A DNA stretch of 64,000 nucleotides, from positions 1,106,709 through 1,170,708 of the forward strand of contig JACKLZ010000002.1 in assembly GCA_024235675.1 (NCBI GenBank), in the 5' to 3' direction. Each line of letters starts with the position of its first letter. Position 1 is the first letter of the stretch. Below the pieces are notes generated by a model. The model was not told the origin of the DNA. It searched no databases and saw nothing but the letters and a program-made list of their open reading frames with translations. Shown one piece after another: positions 59,889-64,000 of the stretch. The stretch comes from Zoogloeaceae bacterium (lineage in GTDB: Bacteria; Pseudomonadota; Gammaproteobacteria; Burkholderiales; Rhodocyclaceae). Made by a program: the position numbers and the translations under genes.

Positions 59889-61157
59889 ATGCCACACCCC
59901 CAAGCGCCTGCTGAAACCCCGCCGCGCGTTGCCGTGATCGGCGGCGGACCGGCCGGGCTGATGGCCGCCGAGATCCTGTCGCAGGCGGGTGTCGCCGTTG
60001 ACGTCTTCGAGCGCATGCCCACCCCCGGCAGAAAGCTGCTGATGGCCGGCCGCGGCGGGCTCAATATCACCCACGCCGAGCCGGCGCCCGCCTTTCTGGA
60101 CCGCTACAGCGCCGGTCGCGACGCGCTCGCCCCCCTCATCGAACGCTTCGACGCCACGGCCATCCGTAACTGGGCGGCCGGACTGGGCATCGACACCTTT
60201 GTCGGCAGCTCCGGCAAGGTCTTTCCGGTCGGCATGAAAGCCGCACCACTGCTGCGCGCCTGGCTGCAGCGCCTGCGCGGCGCAAACGTGCAGCTTTACA
60301 CCCGCCACCGCTGGACCGGCTGGGACGACAACGGCCAACTGCTCTTCGACACGCCAAGCGGCACAATCGCACATCGTGCCGACGCCACCATCCTCGCGCT
60401 GGGCGGCGGCAGCTGGGCCCGCCTCGGCAGCGATGGCCAATGGACCGGCGCCCTGACGCACCGCGGTATCGACATCGCACCGCTGGCCCCCAGCAACTGC
60501 GGCTTCGAACTCGACTGGAGCGCGCACTTTCGCGAGCGCTTCGCCGGCGCACCCCTCAAAACCGTCAGCCTGCGCTTCACCGATGCGGCCGGCCAAACAC
60601 ACGAACGCCATGGCGAATGCCTGGTCACCGCCGCCGGCCTGCAAGGCCCGCTGATCTACGCACTCAGTGCCCCGCTGCGCGACACCCTGGCGAACGGCCC
60701 GGTGAACATCACGCTCGACCTCCTGCCCGACCGCAGTGAAACCCAGCTATGCACGGCTCTCGCTGCCCCGCGCGGTCGCCGCTCGCTCAGCAATCACCTG
60801 CAACGCAGCGCCGGCCTCAAAGGCGTCAAAGCCGGGCTGCTGCGCGAAGTGCTCAGCGCAGATCAACTTGACGACCCTGCCCGCATCGCCGCCACGCTCA
60901 AAGCGCTGCCGCTGCGCGTGCTGCGCACCCGCCCCATCGACGAAGCCATCAGCACCGCCGGCGGCGTGCGCTTTGCAGGGCTCGACGATACGCTCATGCT
61001 CATCCGACACCCCGGCATCTTCTGTGCCGGCGAAATGCTCGACTGGGACGCCCCCACCGGCGGCTACCTGCTCACCGCCTGCCTCGCCACCGGGCGGGCA
61101 GCAGGCGCCGGCGTGCAGCACTGGCTCGAAACCAAAGGATTTGTGACGCGCTCATAA
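59889..61157 (+). CDS. HI0933-family (BaiN-like) FAD oxidoreductase
   Basis: 422 residues. FAD-binding VAVIGGGPAGLMAAEIL (about 15-31), GRKLLMAGRGGLNITH, SSGKVFPVGMKA, ALGGGSWARLGSDG, and the C-terminal CAGEMLDWDAPTGGYLLT. I start at MPHPQAPAE; an earlier in-frame start lacks similarity. The family is linked to flavin-dependent reductions with unknown substrates. A cytoplasmic enzyme; no partner gene nearby. Confidence 0.9.
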   Translation: MPHPQAPAETPPRVAVIGGGPAGLMAAEILSQAGVAVDVFERMPTPGRKLLMAGRGGLNITHAEPAPAFLDRYSAGRDALAPLIERFDATAIRNWAAGLGIDTFVGSSGKVFPVGMKAAPLLRAWLQRLRGANVQLYTRHRWTGWDDNGQLLFDTPSGTIAHRADATILALGGGSWARLGSDGQWTGALTHRGIDIAPLAPSNCGFELDWSAHFRERFAGAPLKTVSLRFTDAAGQTHERHGECLVTAAGLQGPLIYALSAPLRDTLANGPVNITLDLLPDRSETQLCTALAAPRGRRSLSNHLQRSAGLKGVKAGLLREVLSADQLDDPARIAATLKALPLRVLRTRPIDEAISTAGGVRFAGLDDTLMLIRHPGIFCAGEMLDWDAPTGGYLLTACLATGRAAGAGVQHWLETKGFVTRS

Positions 61158-61227
61158 AATGATGCGAACGGCATCGCCGTTTAGGCTAGGATATGCAGGT
61201 TCGCATTTCCCCCGACCGGAGCCCCGC

Positions 61228-62067
61228 ATGCGCGCCACCCGTCTGACCCTGCTCACTGCCATCACCGCCCTCGCCGCACTGTCTCAACCGGCCCAGGCCA
61301 GCACCGGCTGGTACCTCAACACCGCAGGCACCGGCTGGTCCGACGCCAGCTTCGTGTCATCGCTCAATGTGGCCGGCGCCGGCTTCATCCAGCAAAAATT
61401 CTCACTGGCCGCCCTCGGTTTCAACTTCACCGAGTCCGGCGCCTACCAGGTGCTCAACAACACCGGCTCGGCGCCCTTCGGCAGCCACGACCTGACCGTG
61501 TCCTACGATGTCACCGGCAGCGTCGGTCTGCTCGGCAGCGGCTTCAGCGGCGGCGTCATCAACCTGTATTCAGACAGCGTGTTCGATTTCGGCAGCACCA
61601 ACGGCCTCTACGGCGCCAACAACGGCACCCATATCGCCAGCTTCACCGTGGTCGGCGGGGCCGTCGACCCGATCAGCCGCCAGGCCGGCCTGCAAGCCAA
61701 TCTTGTCAGTGGCTCGCTGGCCAGCGGCTATTTCTTTGATCTGGCCGGCAATGACCTGAGCGGGCGCGACAGCCTGTCGCTGTCGCTGGGCGTGCAAAGC
61801 ACGGTCATCAACCCGAGCGGCACCCACATCGTCGCCGAGATCGCCTGCGAGCAGGCCGGATTCACCGGTGCCGGTTGCAACGGCCGCCCCTATCGCGCAT
61901 CCTTTCTGAACCTGGGCTGGTCCACCGTGCAAGACGTCGGTGTCGCAACGCTCAACTACTCGGCGCTGACCCAACAAGTCACCGCCGTGCCCGAGCCGAC
62001 CACCGCCCTGATGATGCTCACCGGCCTGCTCGGCCTCGCCGCCCGGCAGCGCTTCAAGAAAGGATAA
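61228..62067 (+). CDS. PEP-CTERM sorting domain protein
   Basis: 279 residues from MRATRLTLLTAIT: signal peptide to about 23, a beta-rich Gly/Ser/Asn body with two cysteines near residue 205 and 215 (CEQAGFTGAGC), and the C-terminal exosortase signal VPEPTTALMMLTGLLGLAAR followed by QRFKK. It is exported and probably attached or released by an exosortase encoded elsewhere; none is in the window. The body has no recognised domain. Confidence 0.93.
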   Translation: MRATRLTLLTAITALAALSQPAQASTGWYLNTAGTGWSDASFVSSLNVAGAGFIQQKFSLAALGFNFTESGAYQVLNNTGSAPFGSHDLTVSYDVTGSVGLLGSGFSGGVINLYSDSVFDFGSTNGLYGANNGTHIASFTVVGGAVDPISRQAGLQANLVSGSLASGYFFDLAGNDLSGRDSLSLSLGVQSTVINPSGTHIVAEIACEQAGFTGAGCNGRPYRASFLNLGWSTVQDVGVATLNYSALTQQVTAVPEPTTALMMLTGLLGLAARQRFKKG

Positions 62068-62072
62068 ACACC

Positions 62073-62780
62073 ATGCCCCGCGCCCTCGTCCTGCGTCATG
62101 TCGCATTTGAAGACCTGGGGCTGTTCGAGGGGCCGCTGCGCCAACGGGGCTACACCATTGAGACAGTCGACGCCGGCGTCGACGCCCACCCACGACGCCT
62201 GCGGACCGCCGACCTGCTCGTCATCTGCGGCGGCCCGATCGGCGCCTACGAAACCGATCGCTACCCCTATCTGAAAGAAGAAATCGCCGCCATCGGCGAG
62301 CGCATCGGCATCGGCGCACCCACGCTCGGCCTGTGCCTCGGCGCGCAACTGATGGCCGCCGCCATGGGCGCCCCGGTATATCCCGGCAAACACAAAGAGC
62401 TCGGCTGGTCACCGCTCCAGCTCACCGAGGCCGGCTGCGCCTCGCCCTTGGCCGCGGTGGGCGACCTGCCCGTGCTGCACTGGCACGGCGACACCTTCGA
62501 CATCCCCAAAGGCGCGACCTGGCTGGCCGCCTCGGCCGACACGCCGCACCAGGCCTTCTCGGTCGGCCACCACGCGCTGGCGCTGCAGTTTCATCTCGAA
62601 ATGGATCCCGCCCGGATTGAGCAATGGCTGATCGGCCACACCGCCGAACTCACCGCTGCCGGCATCAACCTGCCCGCCCTGCGCGCCGCCACCGCGCTGC
62701 ACGGCCCGCAACTGGCCACCATCGCGCGCTCCGTGCTCACCACCTGGCTGGACACCATGACCGCCCGCCGGCCCAGCTGA
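62073..62780 (+). CDS. Class I glutamine amidotransferase-like protein
   Basis: 235 residues. Nucleophile cysteine in LGLCLGAQLMAAAMG (about residue 87), histidine in LALQFHLEMDP (about 175). The closest described relatives are GuaA-like amidotransferases without a synthetase partner (YfeJ/YafJ-type), so the substrate is open. It begins 5 bases after the PEP-CTERM stop and is probably co-transcribed. Confidence 0.88.
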   Translation: MPRALVLRHVAFEDLGLFEGPLRQRGYTIETVDAGVDAHPRRLRTADLLVICGGPIGAYETDRYPYLKEEIAAIGERIGIGAPTLGLCLGAQLMAAAMGAPVYPGKHKELGWSPLQLTEAGCASPLAAVGDLPVLHWHGDTFDIPKGATWLAASADTPHQAFSVGHHALALQFHLEMDPARIEQWLIGHTAELTAAGINLPALRAATALHGPQLATIARSVLTTWLDTMTARRPS

Positions 62781-62848
62781 ACGCAACTCACCCGCATTTT
62801 TACGGTCCACCGCCAGAGACCTCTTTACCGCTAGCCCAAGGAGACATC

Positions 62849-63271
62849 ATGGCCGGAAGCAATCGCCGCGACTGGGAGGCCGTCCTCCCCGCCGACTCAT
62901 GCCACGTCCTGTTCGAAGAAGGTACCGAACGCGCCGGCAGCAGCCCGCTGAATGCCGAAAAGCGCGCCGGCACCTTCATCTGCGCGGCCTGCCACACCCC
63001 GCTATTCACCCAGGACAACAAGTTCGACAGTGGCACCGGCTGGCCCAGCTTCTGGCAGCCCCTGCCCGGCGCGGTCGAGACAAAAACCGATTTCAAGCTG
63101 ATCGTGCCGCGCACCGAATATCATTGCGCCCACTGCGGCGGGCATCAGGGCCATGTGTTTGGCGACGGCCCGGCACCGACCGGGCAGCGGTATTGCAACA
63201 ACGGGGTGGCACTGAAGTTCATCCCTGAAGGCGAGGCCTTGCCGGCGATTCGGGAGGCGCCGGGGGCATAG
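62849..63271 (+). CDS. msrB: Peptide-methionine (R)-S-oxide reductase MsrB
   Basis: 140 residues after AAGGAGACATC. Zinc cysteines in ICAACHTPLF and HCAHCGGHQGHVF; FDSGTGWPSFWQP is the family signature; the catalytic cysteine is in GQRYCNNGVALKF. It reduces methionine-R-sulfoxide in proteins. No signal peptide, so cytoplasmic. Confidence 0.96.
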   Translation: MAGSNRRDWEAVLPADSCHVLFEEGTERAGSSPLNAEKRAGTFICAACHTPLFTQDNKFDSGTGWPSFWQPLPGAVETKTDFKLIVPRTEYHCAHCGGHQGHVFGDGPAPTGQRYCNNGVALKFIPEGEALPAIREAPGA

Positions 63272-63335
63272 GGTTTCCGGTTCCCGCCGGATTTTTGTCC
63301 ACACGCGGGCGGGGTCGTCGGCGTATCGCAAGGGC

Positions 63336-63355
63336 ATTGGCCGGGTCTCGCCCCG
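63336..63355. repeat. 20-bp direct repeat, copy 2
   Basis: Identical to 3184-3203. It starts the 389-base gene-free stretch 63272-63660, which also holds the REP-like pair below and no frame I can support. Confidence 0.6.
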
Positions 63356-63478
63356 GCGGGCGACTTACTTTCCTGCTTGTGCAAGAAAGCTAAGCAAAGA
63401 AGCACACCCCGCCGTCGTGGCCCTTCGGGCTTAACGCGCTGAAGCAGCGTCGGACGGGCCAGAGGACGGACCAGCCGT

Positions 63479-63563
63479 GATGGTTTTGTAGGGTGGGCGG
63501 CTTGCCGCCCACCAAGCAGCATTTATCGTCCGGCATGATGGTGGGCGGCAAGCCGCCCACCCT
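63479..63563. repeat. REP-like paired palindrome, copy 2
   Basis: Two hairpins, GGGTGGGCGGC-TT-GCCGCCCACC and GGTGGGCGGC-AA-GCCGCCCACCC, separated by AAGCAGCATTTATCGTCCGG. It aligns end to end with 3217-3302. Confidence 0.8.
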
Positions 63564-63660
63564 ACGAAGTGACGCTTTGCCACACGGGCGATGGCGAAGC
63601 CGCCGGTACCGCGGAGGCGGGCGACACCCGGCCAACCAACCCTCGCTTCCTGCGCCCCTG

Positions 63661-63843
63661 TCAGGACGCGAGTACCGTCAATAAAAAGAGTGCCAGAACA
63701 ATCGTCCCCAGCACGATCCACTCGCCCACCCGATAGGCATCGGCCGCCTCAAGATTGAAGCACCCACCCACCGTGCGCTTGGCCAGCCAGAGCGCCGCTT
63801 CCCCCACGGCTTCGAACACCGTCTCAAGAGTGGCGTCGATCAC
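63661..63843 (-). CDS. Small single-pass membrane protein
   Basis: 60 residues, starting with GTG that overlaps the stop of the cytochrome gene as GTGA. The N-terminal half is soluble and amphipathic (LETVFEAVGEAALWLAKRT), the C-terminal half one membrane helix (VLGTIVLALFLLTVL). Function unknown; coupling suggests a partner of the cytochrome. Confidence 0.6.
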   Translation of the reverse strand: MIDATLETVFEAVGEAALWLAKRTVGGCFNLEAADAYRVGEWIVLGTIVLALFLLTVLAS

Positions 63844-64000
63844 GGCAGCGGCGGCGGTGCGTCGTTCAAGGTCCGCAGATAGGCCACCACATTGGCCCGC
63901 GTCGCATCATCGGCAATGCCGACGAAGTTCATCTCGCGCCCTGGCACGGCCGTTTCGGTGTCTTTGAGGTAGTAGCTGAGCGTGGCGTAGGTCCACTTGC
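63840..64000 (-). CDS. Class I cytochrome c, C-terminal part (runs off right edge)
   Basis: Fifty-two residues of the C terminus. The axial-methionine segment PGREMNFVGI and the end VVAYLRTLND then APPPLP are typical of c2/c550-type cytochromes; the haem site lies outside the window. Its TGA overlaps the next start. A small electron carrier to oxidases or reductases. Confidence 0.82.
   Translation of the reverse strand, partial: KWTYATLSYYLKDTETAVPGREMNFVGIADDATRANVVAYLRTLNDAPPPLP

Noticed and set aside
1..64000. CRISPR array, tRNA or rRNA
   Set aside because: No regularly spaced direct repeats and no tRNA- or rRNA-like stretch was seen; nearly the whole window is coding on one strand or the other.

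Overview
The window is GC-rich, densely coded DNA of a denitrifying or nitrous-oxide-reducing betaproteobacterium. The likely placement is Rhodocyclales (Azoarcus/Thauera/Dechloromonas-type). This rests on family content read from the translations: a Sec-exported clade II NosZ operon, a nap operon, a class GN sortase system, a PEP-CTERM protein, a DUF3460 protein and gmk-rpoZ-spoT order. No rRNA, tRNA or CRISPR array was seen, and genus cannot be fixed by eye.

Layout. 1-3.0 kb: an ATGA-coupled pair of unknown membrane/exported proteins running off the left edge, then a secreted ankyrin protein and a DUF411-like protein. 3.0-6.6 kb: a mobile patch with REP-like palindromes, an IS110-family element, and an IS481-family element inserted into a PEBP-family lipoprotein gene; removing the IS restores the reading frame. 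6.6-18.6 kb (minus strand): a clade II nitrous oxide reductase locus in the order nosZ, monohaem cytochrome c, dihaem cytochrome c, nosB, nosD, nosG, nosH, nosF, nosL, nosY, a TlpA-like thioredoxin and a flavocytochrome-c-type flavoprotein. 18.8-19.9 kb: a divergent pair, one an anchored periplasmic protein and one a PCuAC copper chaperone. 19.9-27.4 kb: glutathionylspermidine synthetase/amidase, a GGDEF-EAL protein with a periplasmic binding domain, and a circularly permuted ATP-grasp/alpha-E pair. 27.5-34.5 kb: the complete cytochrome c maturation set ccmABCDEFGHI, directly behind napFDAGHBC (34.6-40.9 kb). 41-45.8 kb: an exonuclease/GIY-YIG fusion, a DUF3460 protein, spoT, rpoZ and gmk. 46.1-53.3 kb: a proteobacterial dedicated sortase locus (VIT/VWA substrate, class GN sortase, response regulator, histidine kinase), interrupted by a tail-anchored repeat-domain gene on the other strand. 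53.4-64 kb: mostly single genes (OmpA-like lipoprotein, MocR regulator facing osmC, a frameshifted flavin-binding protein, mscS, an HI0933-type flavoprotein, PEP-CTERM protein, GATase, msrB), a second REP-like cluster, and the end of a class I cytochrome c.

How it works together. Nap reduces nitrate in the periplasm and NosZ reduces N2O. NapGH and NosGH are parallel quinol-oxidising iron-sulfur modules. NapB, NapC and the two nos-locus cytochromes need covalent haem, which the adjacent Ccm system supplies. NosDFY/NosL and, by inference, PCuAC and TlpA serve NosZ copper-centre assembly. Three FNR/DNR-type boxes (TTGAT-N4-RTCAA) sit upstream of nosZ, of the dihaem cytochrome/nosB unit, and of napF, so nitrate and N2O respiration are probably switched on together when oxygen falls.

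The observations I rate highest are the FNR-boxed internal nos promoter with textbook -41.5 geometry plus the terminator that isolates nosZ, the helical C-terminal extension of NosZ, the TlpA and flavoprotein tail of the nos operon, the rearranged sortase locus, and the readable IS481 insertion.
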